Origin: Bacteroidetes bacterium ADurb.Bin302
GTDB lineage: Bacteria; Bacteroidota; Bacteroidia; Bacteroidales; Paludibacteraceae
NCBI GenBank assembly: GCA_002069025.1
Contig: MWBK01000130.1
Span: 1 to 28,725, forward strand
Reading direction: 5' to 3'
Length of the DNA stretch: 28,725 nt
The notes beneath the pieces are model-generated. The model saw nothing but the letters and a program-made list of their open reading frames with translations. It was not told where the DNA came from and ran no database searches. A program made the translations under genes and the position numbers. Numbering within the stretch: the stretch's first letter is position 1; every line of letters begins with the position of its first letter. Positions 1-7,223 of the stretch are shown here, piece by piece.

Positions 1-100
1 TTTGACGATTGCATCAGTCTAATTTTTTATACGCAATAATTTTCTAGGCGGTCCTAACGAGTAGTGCTCGTCACACCCCTTCTCCCCTAACCCCTCACCC

Positions 101-194
101 TACACATTACACACTACACATTACACATTACACATTACACACTACACACCCTTAACCTTACACACTACACGATTACACACTACACACTACACGC
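101..194. repeat. TACACAY 7-bp tandem array
   Basis: Seven consecutive 7-mers of the form TACACAT or TACACAC run from 101 to 149. After a short CCTTAACC interruption, further copies (some as TACACGA or TACACGC) run from 159 to 194. The array overlaps the last codons and stop of the minus-strand folD gene. Bases 1-100 upstream hold no gene I can recognise, only a small hairpin (ACGAG/CTCGT at 57-71) and a C-rich stretch. Confidence 0.8.
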
Positions 195-1053
195 CCTTAG
201 ACGCCAATAGTGTATTGCGCATCAATGAGCAAATAGTCATTGGTCCAACTCCTCCGGGTACTGGTGTGATGAAGCTGCATTTTGGTGCTACTTCGTCAAA
301 CTTGACATCACCCTTCAATTTAAAGCCGCTCTTCGTTTCGGTTGACGCTACGCGTGATGTACCTACATCAATAATAACGGCTCCGGGTTTAACCATATCG
401 GCGGTTAAAAATTCAGGTTGACCTAATGCTGCTATTATGATATCAGCATTTAAGCATATTTCTTTAAGATTTTGTGTTCTGCTATGACAAACGGTTACTG
501 TCGCATCTATGCCTTTTTGCATCATTAAAGATGCTACGGGTTTACCAACTATATTACTACGCCCTATTACTACGCAAGATTTACCTGAAGTTTGAATTTT
601 ATAACGCTTTAACAGCTCAATTATCCCGGCAGGAGTTGCTGATACAAAGCATGGTAAGCCGATTGACATACGACCTACATTGATTGGGTGGAATCCGTCA
701 ACATCTTTGCGATAATCTACGGCTTCTATAACTTTTTGCTCATCAATATGTTTTGGTAATGGCAATTGTACAATAAAGCCATCAACATCAGCATCATTAT
801 TAAGTTCATTAATTTTTGCCAACAATTCGGATTCTGTAACATCACTTTCATAACGGATAAGAGTAGATTTAAAGCCGCATTGCTCGCAAGCTTTGACTTT
901 ATGAGCTACGTAAGTTTCGCTACCTCCGTCATGCCCAATCAAAATTGCAGCAAGATGTGGAGGTCTGCCTCCATTTGCTACTATTTGATTTACTTCTTCG
1001 GCAATTTCTTGCTTAATTTGGTCTGCTACTGCTTTTCCGTCGATTAGTTGCAT
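187..1053 (-). CDS. folD: Bifunctional methylenetetrahydrofolate dehydrogenase/cyclohydrolase FolD
   Basis: This cytoplasmic enzyme of one-carbon metabolism interconverts 5,10-methylene-THF, methenyl-THF and 10-formyl-THF using NADP(H), and so feeds purine and formyl-Met synthesis. The 288-residue product has the family length. The N-terminal catalytic domain shows [17 protein letters not shown], with the conserved Tyr48 and catalytic Lys52, followed by VQLPLPKHI and [10 protein letters not shown]. The Rossmann part shows [14 protein letters not shown] and VCHSRTQ, and the C-terminus has the signature [11 protein letters not shown]. It starts 3 nt after the ffh stop, so it is the last gene of a purF-like/ffh/folD operon. 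Its final Val codon and TAG stop lie inside the 7-mer array, so the extreme C-terminus is set by repeat DNA. Identification is secure. Confidence 0.97.
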   Translation of the reverse strand: MQLIDGKAVADQIKQEIAEEVNQIVANGGRPPHLAAILIGHDGGSETYVAHKVKACEQCGFKSTLIRYESDVTESELLAKINELNNDADVDGFIVQLPLPKHIDEQKVIEAVDYRKDVDGFHPINVGRMSIGLPCFVSATPAGIIELLKRYKIQTSGKSCVVIGRSNIVGKPVASLMMQKGIDATVTVCHSRTQNLKEICLNADIIIAALGQPEFLTADMVKPGAVIIDVGTSRVASTETKSGFKLKGDVKFDEVAPKCSFITPVPGGVGPMTICSLMRNTLLASKGV

Positions 1054-1056
1054 TTA

Positions 1057-2367
1057 TTACCTCCTATTCATAGGCATTTTGCCCGATTGTACCATGCGCA
1101 TCATTTTGCGCATATCATCAAATTGTTTTAATAAACGATTTAAATCTTGAATGTTTGTGCCACTTCCCTTACAAATACGTTGTTTGCGGCTACCATTAAG
1201 CACTTGCGGATTTTTTCGTTCGTAAGGTGTCATGGATTGTATTATGGCTTCGACATGCTTAAATGCATCGTCTTTGATATCTACATCTTTAATTGCTTTT
1301 CCAACTCCGGGTATCATAGACGCTAAATCTTTAAGATTACCCATCTTTTTGATTTGCTGTATTTGACGCATGAAATCTTCAAAATCGAATTGATTTTTAG
1401 CAATTTTCTTAGATACTCGTCTTGCTTCTTCTTCGTCGTATTGTTCTTGAGCTTTTTCAACCAATGATACTATATCGCCCATGCCCAAGATACGGTCTGC
1501 CATACGATTAGGATGGAAATAGTCAATGGCATCGAGTTTTTCGCCTACACCTACAAATTTGATTGGCTTTTCTACTACCGAACGGATAGATAAAGCAGCA
1601 CCACCACGGGTATCACCATCTAATTTGGTAAGTACAACACCTGTAAAATCGAGTCGGTCGTTAAACTCTTTTGCTGTATTTACGGCATCCTGACCTGTCA
1701 TTGAATCAACAACAAACAAGATTTCTTGAGGCTGTATTGCTGATTTGATAGCTGCTATTTCGCGCATCATTTCTTCATCAACAGCTAAACGACCTGCTGT
1801 ATCTACAATTACTATGTCATTACCGTTTTTCTTTGCAAAACTAATGGCATTTTCTGCTATTTTAACAGCATTTTTATTATCGGGTTCTGAATATACCGGA
1901 ACGTTAATCTGAGTTCCTAATACCTTTAATTGTTCGATAGCTGCAGGACGATATACGTCGCAAGCAACCATTAAAGGATTCTTTCCTTTTTTAGATTTCA
2001 ACAAATTGGCTAATTTGCCTGTAAAAGTAGTTTTACCTGAACCTTGTAAACCTGACATAAGAATTATTGCAGGCGATCCTTTGGTATTAATGTCGACATT
2101 GGTGCCGCCCATTAATAAGGCAAGTTCATCATGTACTACCTTAACCATCAACTCATTAGGTTTTACGGATGTAAGTACATCCATACCCATGGCTTTGGCT
2201 TTAACTTGTTCGGTGAAGGTTTTTGCTGTTTTAAAATTTACATCGGCATCAAGTAATGCTTTACGAACATCTTTTAGTGTTTCAGCAACATTGATTTCCG
2301 TAATTTTTCCTTGTCCTTTTAGTATCTTAAAAGACCGCTCTAACCTTTCGCTTAAACTTTCAAACAT
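1057..2367 (-). CDS. ffh: Signal recognition particle GTPase Ffh
   Basis: Ffh is the protein part of the signal recognition particle. It binds 4.5S RNA and hydrophobic signal sequences and docks with FtsY for co-translational membrane targeting. The 436-residue product has an N domain starting MFESLSERLERSF, a GTPase domain with P-loop GLQGSGKTT, DVYRPAAIEQL, DTAGRL, TKLDGDTRGG and VGVGEKLD, and a Met-rich M domain. The M domain carries the RNA-binding GSRKQRICKGSGT segment and a Met-rich tail (RKMMRMVQSGKMPMNRR). It lies 21 nt after the purF-like stop and 3 nt before folD, so it is the middle gene of the operon. The ATG start gives the normal N domain. Confidence 0.97.
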   Translation of the reverse strand: MFESLSERLERSFKILKGQGKITEINVAETLKDVRKALLDADVNFKTAKTFTEQVKAKAMGMDVLTSVKPNELMVKVVHDELALLMGGTNVDINTKGSPAIILMSGLQGSGKTTFTGKLANLLKSKKGKNPLMVACDVYRPAAIEQLKVLGTQINVPVYSEPDNKNAVKIAENAISFAKKNGNDIVIVDTAGRLAVDEEMMREIAAIKSAIQPQEILFVVDSMTGQDAVNTAKEFNDRLDFTGVVLTKLDGDTRGGAALSIRSVVEKPIKFVGVGEKLDAIDYFHPNRMADRILGMGDIVSLVEKAQEQYDEEEARRVSKKIAKNQFDFEDFMRQIQQIKKMGNLKDLASMIPGVGKAIKDVDIKDDAFKHVEAIIQSMTPYERKNPQVLNGSRKQRICKGSGTNIQDLNRLLKQFDDMRKMMRMVQSGKMPMNRR

Positions 2368-2388
2368 ATCTATTTTTTTCGCTTTTTA

Positions 2389-3801
2389 TTAAAAATAAGA
2401 ACTGCCGTCGAAACAGTGTGTACAAATTCTTTCTTTAGGCAAACCAATTGCTTTAACTAAGGCATCTACAGTATTGAAACGTAGTGAAGTCAAGCCAAAT
2501 CTTTGGCGAATAACTTCAACCATTTGTTTGTGTTTCTCCGAATTAGGATCAACGTATTCTTGTAAATTCTTATCGTGCTGACCTTCGAAACTCTCAATGA
2601 TTGAACGTGTTATAAGTTCCAAATCGTTTTGAGTTGCCGAGAAATTAAGGTATCTGCATGAATATACTAATGGAGGACATGCTATACGCATGTGTATTTC
2701 TTTAGCTCCATAAGCAAACATCATTTCTACATTACCTCTAAGTTGTGTTCCTCTTACTATTGAATCATCACAAAATACGACTCTTTTGCCTGTCAGCATC
2801 TGACGATTAGGCAATATTTTCATTTTTGCAACTAAGTTGCGCATTGATTGTTGAGAAGGTGTAAAACTGCGAGGCCATGTAGGAGTATATTTTAATATGC
2901 CTCTTTTGTAAGGAATACCTTTTCCTATTGCATATCCTATTGCATGTCCGATACCTGAATCAGGAATGCCGCATGCAAAATCTGCTTCGGTATCGACATC
3001 TGCTTTACCTAAGGCTTCTCCTAATGCATTACGCACTATATCTACGTTTATGCCTTCGTAATCGCAGCTTGGAAATCCGAAGTAAACCCAGAAAAATGAG
3101 CATACTTGCATCTTATCGTTAGGTTTACGGACTTGTTTCCATCCGTTTTCGGTAATATGAATTATTTCACCGGGACCAACAAAGTAATCAATATCAAAAT
3201 CAAGGTTAGGAAAAGCGTTCGGTTCGCTTGATACTGCATAGGCAGAATCTTTTTTACCTATAATCACCGGAGTTCTTCCTAATTTATCACGAACTGCAAA
3301 TATGCCTTCTTCGGATAAAATAAGTAGTGAACATGAACCTTTGATTGCAGCAAACATCTTTTCAACTCCGTCAACTATTGTTTTGCCTTCGCAGATAAGT
3401 GTTGCTATCAATTCTGTTTGATTGGTTTTTCCCGAACTGAGTTCTGTGAAGTGATGATTGCTCTCTAACAATTGTTTTTCGATTTCTTCAATATTGTCGA
3501 TTCGCGCTACGGTAACAATCGCAAAACGCCCTAAATGGGAGTTGATGATGATTGGCTGTGCATCGGTATCGCTAATAACTCCTATTCCGGAGTTAGCTCC
3601 ATCGAATTTAGAAAGTCCTGATTCAAACTTCGATCTAAAATATGAACCCTCGATGTTGTGAATAGACCTTGTCAGTCCGTTTGTTTTACTGTACGTCGCC
3701 ATTCCAGCGCGTTTGGTACCTAAATGCGAATTGTAATCTGTACCATAAAATAAATCGGGAACAGCGTTCCCTTTTGATATTGTACCGAAGAAGCCACCCA
3801 T
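2389..3801 (-). CDS. Amidophosphoribosyltransferase (PurF) paralogue lacking the nucleophile Cys
   Basis: PurF normally converts PRPP and glutamine to phosphoribosylamine, the first step of purine synthesis. This 470-residue protein has both halves: an N-terminal Ntn-type glutaminase domain (GTKRAGMATYS, SHLGRFAIV, KLGRTPVI) and a phosphoribosyltransferase domain with the PRPP loop VVFCDDSIVRGTQ. Cysteines in VCSFFWVYF, RIACPP and the C-terminal CTHCFDG sit where Fe-S ligands occur in Bacillus-type PurF. True PurF matures to an N-terminal Cys (MCGI); this protein begins MGGFFG, so the nucleophile is Gly. An upstream in-frame GTG at 3825 overlaps the -7 promoter box, so the ATG at 3801 is the start. 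It may use ammonia, act on PRPP otherwise, or be regulatory. It is first in an operon with ffh and folD. Confidence 0.85.
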   Translation of the reverse strand: MGGFFGTISKGNAVPDLFYGTDYNSHLGTKRAGMATYSKTNGLTRSIHNIEGSYFRSKFESGLSKFDGANSGIGVISDTDAQPIIINSHLGRFAIVTVARIDNIEEIEKQLLESNHHFTELSSGKTNQTELIATLICEGKTIVDGVEKMFAAIKGSCSLLILSEEGIFAVRDKLGRTPVIIGKKDSAYAVSSEPNAFPNLDFDIDYFVGPGEIIHITENGWKQVRKPNDKMQVCSFFWVYFGFPSCDYEGINVDIVRNALGEALGKADVDTEADFACGIPDSGIGHAIGYAIGKGIPYKRGILKYTPTWPRSFTPSQQSMRNLVAKMKILPNRQMLTGKRVVFCDDSIVRGTQLRGNVEMMFAYGAKEIHMRIACPPLVYSCRYLNFSATQNDLELITRSIIESFEGQHDKNLQEYVDPNSEKHKQMVEVIRQRFGLTSLRFNTVDALVKAIGLPKERICTHCFDGSSYF

Positions 3802-3824
3802 AGTTAAGGTTTTTTTGTTGCGCA

Positions 3825-3854
3825 CAAAATTACATAAAAAAGTTTATTCTACAA
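3825..3854 (-). promoter_or_regulatory. Bacteroidetes-type promoter of the purF-like/ffh/folD operon
   Basis: On the minus strand the -7 box TAATTTTG covers 3832-3825, and a TTG at 3854-3852 lies 19 nt upstream, matching the Bacteroidetes TTG-N19/20-TAnnTTTG pattern. It rules out the GTG at 3825 as the start codon. Confidence 0.65.
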
Positions 3855-3906
3855 TTCGATAATGTGTTTGATTTTGATATTTTTTGTAGGGGCGTGTAAT
3901 GTGTAG

Positions 3907-3925
3907 GGGCGAATTGCATTCGCCC
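3907..3925. repeat. REP-like palindrome 1 (variant core)
   Basis: GGGCGAATTGCATTCGCCC has 8-bp perfect arms around a 3-base centre. It shares the flanking TAGGGGC...GCCC context of the other REPs but has a different core. It is followed by an inverted copy of the BIME spacer (3928-3958). Confidence 0.7.
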
Positions 3926-3927
3926 TT

Positions 3928-3958
3928 CAAATTCACAATGCACAAATGTTTCGAAATG
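3928..3958 (-). repeat. Inverted copy of part of the BIME spacer
   Basis: The reverse complement of these 31 bases is identical to 5181-5211, the end of the spacer just before REP 7. A REP/spacer module is therefore present here in the opposite orientation. Confidence 0.8.
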
Positions 3959-3986
3959 AATAACCGCAACATAATGCGATCGTGAT

Positions 3987-4166
3987 GGGCATGCCATGGC
4001 ATGCCCTTGATTTGATGATGCAATAACGATTCGATAATGTGTTCGATAATGATGCATTCGATATTTATAAATCCAATATCAAAATTTCATTTTACCACAA
4101 TGAAACAATATTGCATTTCGAAACATTTGTGCATTTCGAATTCGAAGGGCATGCCATGGCATGCCC
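3987..4166. repeat. BIME copy A: REP 2 - spacer - REP 3
   Basis: Two perfect 20-bp palindromes, GGGCATGCCATGGCATGCCC, at 3987-4006 and 4147-4166 bracket a spacer of 140 bases. The block 3987-4135 aligns without gaps to 5054-5202 with about five mismatches; from 4039 to 4135 the two copies are identical. A small reading frame through the spacer (4039-4221) exists only because the repeat is open, and I do not treat it as a gene. Confidence 0.85.
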
Positions 4167-4168
4167 CT

Positions 4169-4295
4169 ACGGGTGCATTTGGATAATTTTCAACATTGAA
4201 TGTGTATATGTTACGTATTGAATGTGATGGGCATATTATGGCATTTGATAATGCAATACCGTTTCATAAATATGATGTACGGGTGCATTTGGATA
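4169..4295. repeat. Short direct repeat and decayed REP downstream of RAYT
   Basis: The 17-mer ACGGGTGCATTTGGATA occurs at 4169-4185 and again at 4279-4295, next to the RAYT stop codon. Between them, GATGGGCATATTATGGCAT (from 4226) followed by TTGATAATGCAATA resembles REP 2 plus the start of the spacer, and is read as a degenerate REP copy. Confidence 0.5.
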
Positions 4296-4298
4296 CCG

Positions 4299-4898
4299 TT
4301 ATTCAATATAATAGAATTTATCATCAACCCATTTTGCAGGGTTATTAATAATATATTTCGAAATATTTTGATGCGATGATTCATCACGTATTATGTGTTC
4401 GTAATAATTGCGTTGCCATTGAAAATATTGATAATCGTTTATGTTGCACCAACGTTTTACAGATGATTTGTATTGGTTTACAATTAATGATATTGAATCT
4501 ATTATGGGTTTGCCAAATTGCGTGTATTGAGGCACATTATGTGATATATTATCGTATATTCCATTTAAGGGTACGCCATGGCATGCCCCTACATTCGCGT
4601 CTATTGAAATTTTATTATCGGATTTTTCCATAATTTCGATTATTCCGTGTATGTGATTGGGCATAACAACAAATTCGTGTAATGCGATATTGGGAAAATG
4701 TTTGGGAATATCGAACCAATAATCGTTGGCAATTTTTCCTGTGTCGGTTAAGGTCATTTTACCATTTGTGATTTTTCCGAAAAAACATTCTTTATATTTC
4801 ACACATATCGTAATAAAATACAATCCTTCTTTCGAATAATCGTATTTTTTTAATCGTAACGAACGGCGATTGTGAATATATGGGTTATATTTTGTCAT
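4299..4898 (-). CDS. REP-associated tyrosine transposase (RAYT, Y1_Tnp/IS200-like)
   Basis: RAYTs are single-copy, IS200/IS605-related Y1 nucleases that cut REP hairpins and are thought to spread them. The 199-residue product has an N-terminal NRRSLRLKKYDYSKEGLYFITIC segment, the metal-binding HUH-type motif in FVVMPNHIHGIIEI, and a C-terminal YYEHIIRDE...YIINNPAKW segment with the likely catalytic Tyr. I chose the ATG at 4898 because the family usually begins close to the NRRS segment; an in-frame ATG at 4970 would add 24 residues with no family likeness. The gene sits among REP palindromes and between two near-identical BIME copies. One imperfect REP lies inside the gene and encodes GACHGVPL between the HUH and Tyr motifs. 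No -7 box was found upstream. The family call is strong; activity is unknown. Confidence 0.88.
   Translation of the reverse strand: MTKYNPYIHNRRSLRLKKYDYSKEGLYFITICVKYKECFFGKITNGKMTLTDTGKIANDYWFDIPKHFPNIALHEFVVMPNHIHGIIEIMEKSDNKISIDANVGACHGVPLNGIYDNISHNVPQYTQFGKPIIDSISLIVNQYKSSVKRWCNINDYQYFQWQRNYYEHIIRDESSHQNISKYIINNPAKWVDDKFYYIE
4569..4588. repeat. REP-like palindrome 5, inside the RAYT gene
   Basis: GGGTACGCCATGGCATGCCC differs from the perfect REP at two positions of one arm and is followed by CTAC like REPs 3 and 7. On the minus strand it is read in frame as GACHGVPL in the linker between the transposase HUH motif and its Tyr motif. Confidence 0.75.
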
Positions 4899-5053
4899 TT
4901 TGATCGAATTATGATGGGTTTTTATCGCAATGCGATGTTTTTTTGGACGTGTAAATATATGTAATTTCATTTAATATTTTTACCGGATACATCATGGAAA
5001 ATTTATTGGTGTGGGATTCGGGGTGTGATTATGTTTCGTTGATCGGATTGTAG

Positions 5054-5234
5054 GGGCATGCCATGGCGTGCCCTTCATTTGATGATGCAATAACGATTCA
5101 TAAATGTGTTCGATAATGATGCATTCGATATTTATAAATCCAATATCAAAATTTCATTTTACCACAATGAAACAATATTGCATTTCGAAACATTTGTGCA
5201 TTGTGAATTTGTAGGGGCACGCCATGGCATGCCC
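5054..5234. repeat. BIME copy B: REP 6 - spacer - REP 7
   Basis: GGGCATGCCATGGCGTGCCC (5054-5073) and GGGCACGCCATGGCATGCCC (5215-5234) flank the same spacer as copy A. Each palindrome has one change from the perfect form. The copy lies upstream of the RAYT start, 1067-1068 bp from copy A and in the same orientation. Reading through it creates a spurious 80-residue extension on the following transporter gene. Confidence 0.85.
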
Positions 5235-5271
5235 CTACAACGCATTATTGATCATTTCAACATTGGATTAT

Positions 5272-5303
5272 ACACGATTACACGATTAAACGATTACACA
5301 ATG
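5272..5303. repeat. 8-bp short tandem repeat (ACACGATT)
   Basis: ACACGATT, ACACGATT, AAACGATT and ACACAATG follow each other without gaps. The sequence is similar in kind to the TACACAC/TACACGA array at 101-194, so the two may belong to one simple-sequence family. Confidence 0.6.
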
Positions 5304-5331
5304 ATTTTCATAAATTTTATCAGAAAAATCA

Positions 5332-5339
5332 TATCTTTG
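5332..5339 (+). promoter_or_regulatory. -7 box upstream of the transporter/acyltransferase gene
   Basis: TATCTTTG fits TAnnTTTG and ends only 6 nt before the ATG at 5346, so the transcript would have almost no leader if that start is used. No clear TTG is seen at the -33 position. Confidence 0.5.
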
Positions 5340-5345
5340 CACGCG

Positions 5346-7136
5346 ATGCCGAAATCGAACTTTACATACTTATACATAACGAATTTTTGGGGAGTAATGA
5401 ACGATAACTTCCTGAAAACAGTGGCATGTTTCATAGCAATTTCGTGGGTTGATATACAATGGCAGTCGCTGGTTGTAAGCGCAGCTGCAGGTTCGCTAGT
5501 ACTGCCCTACCTCATATTCTCGCCACTAGCAGCCAGAATGACATCAATTTGGAGTAAAAAACGCATTATCATATATTGTAAAATAGCAGAACCACTGATT
5601 ATGGTAGTTGCTGTTATTGGATATATGTATCAATCGGTATTTATAGTTATATTATCAATTTTGCTGATGGGTTTACAAAGTGCAATTTATTCGCCCGCAA
5701 AATACAGCTTAATACGTGATATTGGAGGAAATGAAGGCATATCTACAGGCATGGGAGGAATGGAAGCTGTATCATTTATGGCAATGCTCGCCGGTATGGT
5801 AGCTGCATCAGTTTTAGTAGATATGGTACCGATATCGACTATCTACATTTGCCTATTTGCATTCTCAATATTAGGATTAATATTCAGTTTCGGTATAAAA
5901 GCAGAAGAAACACCCGAAAATAATATTTATCCCATTGAGCCTATATCATTTATCACAAACATCCATAAAAAAGCACTTGAATACAAGGGACTTAATTCTA
6001 TAATTTACACATTATCAGTATTTTGGTGGATAGCTGCATCAATGCAAATAGGACTACTTATTTATTGCAAACAAGTCCTTTATTTAAATTCCTTTGACAC
6101 AGGTTTAATACTATCATTAGCTGCGGTTGGTATCACAATAGGTTGCGTTGCTGCCGGATACATAAATAAGAGACATCCACTACTATGGAGAATCCCCTTA
6201 ATAGGATTAGTTTTAACAATTTTGTTTATTTTAATGTTTGCCTGTAATTTAAAACCGATTCCGTTTACCATTGTTTTGTTTATAACTGCATTTACAGCAG
6301 GATTGTTTAAGCTACCACTTGATACTGAAATTCAGAAACGCGTAAAAGGTTCTACATTAAACGTGATATTGGCATATTTTAATCAAGTGTCGTTTATTTT
6401 CATACTATTGGCATCAGTAACATTTTCGTTATTATGTGTGTTTTTGTCTCCAAAATACTTATTCCTGATGCTTGCAATTATAAGCTTTTGCGCACCTATA
6501 TACCTGATGATCAATTACAAATCATTAATATGCCATATCTTTAAAGATTTACTTCATTTGAGATACGATATTAAGATTTCGGGGATTGAACATTTGCAAA
6601 GCAAAAACACTTTATTGGTGATGCCTAATCATCAGGCCGTAGTTGACCCAATGATTCTATTTGCAGAATTTTACGACTATCAATTACGCCCTATGGTTGA
6701 CGAAGCATATTTTAACACTGCACTTACCAGACATATATTAGGCTTATTTGATAGCATTGAAGTGCCTGATTTAAGCAAAAACAGGAAAGGTGTAGAACAA
6801 GCTAAACAGTTGAGAAATATTGCTCTTGAATCATTAAAACGCAATTGGAACGTATTTTTCTACCCTTCAGGTCATATTACTTTAGATGGACTTGAACATA
6901 TAGGCAACAGACATCTTGCTTACGAAACATGTAAAGAACTGCCGGAAAACACAACTGTTATAGGCATTAGAACCTATGGACTATGGGGAAGCATGTGGAG
7001 TAAATATGGAAAAAAGAAAACACCTAGCTTAACAATTAACTTATTAAAAAGTATCGATAAAGTAATCGAATGGGCTAAGGCTGATAAAAGAAGCTTTAAC
7101 ACTCAACTTGAAAATTATTACAACACCCCTATTTAG
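5346..7136 (+). CDS. LplT-like MFS transporter fused to PlsC-type acyltransferase
   Basis: The 596-residue protein joins an MFS half (about residues 1-400, a dozen hydrophobic helices) to an acyltransferase half (about 410-580). The start FTYLYITNFWGVMNDNFLK matches the LplT lysophospholipid flippase family, where NDN follows the first helix. The second half has the PlsC motif NHQAVVD (HX4D) and FYPSGHI at the position of the third acyltransferase motif. The likely job is inward flipping of lysophospholipids or related acceptors at the inner membrane and their reacylation. Related fusions often carry a C-terminal acyl-ACP synthetase domain; this one ends after the acyltransferase. The open frame extends to 5106, but those codons are BIME repeat and precede the -7 box, so I start at 5346. 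ATG 5397, with GGGGAG before it, is an alternative but would cut into helix 1. It is first in a plus-strand run with lepA. Confidence 0.85.
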   Translation: MPKSNFTYLYITNFWGVMNDNFLKTVACFIAISWVDIQWQSLVVSAAAGSLVLPYLIFSPLAARMTSIWSKKRIIIYCKIAEPLIMVVAVIGYMYQSVFIVILSILLMGLQSAIYSPAKYSLIRDIGGNEGISTGMGGMEAVSFMAMLAGMVAASVLVDMVPISTIYICLFAFSILGLIFSFGIKAEETPENNIYPIEPISFITNIHKKALEYKGLNSIIYTLSVFWWIAASMQIGLLIYCKQVLYLNSFDTGLILSLAAVGITIGCVAAGYINKRHPLLWRIPLIGLVLTILFILMFACNLKPIPFTIVLFITAFTAGLFKLPLDTEIQKRVKGSTLNVILAYFNQVSFIFILLASVTFSLLCVFLSPKYLFLMLAIISFCAPIYLMINYKSLICHIFKDLLHLRYDIKISGIEHLQSKNTLLVMPNHQAVVDPMILFAEFYDYQLRPMVDEAYFNTALTRHILGLFDSIEVPDLSKNRKGVEQAKQLRNIALESLKRNWNVFFYPSGHITLDGLEHIGNRHLAYETCKELPENTTVIGIRTYGLWGSMWSKYGKKKTPSLTINLLKSIDKVIEWAKADKRSFNTQLENYYNTPI

Positions 7137-7171
7137 TTATCAACATTGCAAAGATTCTTATCGCTTGAAAG

Positions 7172-7201
7172 TTGATAATACTCAACTATTTTTTATCTTT
7201 G
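7172..7201 (+). promoter_or_regulatory. Promoter of lepA
   Basis: TTG at 7172-7174, a 19-nt spacer and TATCTTTG at 7194-7201 match the Bacteroidetes consensus. The lepA ATG is 22 nt after the -7 box. Confidence 0.7.
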
Positions 7202-7223
7202 CACGGCGAAAATTCGCAACAGC

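Noticed and set aside
1..100. Possible end of an upstream gene or small RNA
   Set aside because: No frame, RNA fold or motif could be supported apart from a 5-bp hairpin.
101..194. CRISPR-like array
   Set aside because: Units are 7 bp with no spacers; this is a simple tandem repeat.
3802..3825. Eight extra N-terminal residues (MRNKKTLT) on the PurF-like protein
   Set aside because: The GTG start overlaps the -7 promoter box; MGGFFG at 3801 is the natural start.
3830..4057. 75-residue minus-strand open frame
   Set aside because: It runs through REP 1, REP 2 and repeat spacer with no recognisable protein.
4039..4221. 60-residue open frame starting MFDNDAFDIYKSN
   Set aside because: It is encoded by the BIME spacer and REP 3; the same peptide start recurs at 5106 because of the direct repeat. 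No promoter or family likeness.
3987..5234. CRISPR array made of the 20-bp palindromes
   Set aside because: Repeats are irregularly spaced, flank a RAYT gene, and the intervening sequence is itself repeated, so they are REPs.
5106..5345. 80-residue N-terminal extension of the transporter/acyltransferase
   Set aside because: It consists of BIME copy B and short tandem repeats and lies upstream of the -7 box; the conserved LplT-like start is at 5346.
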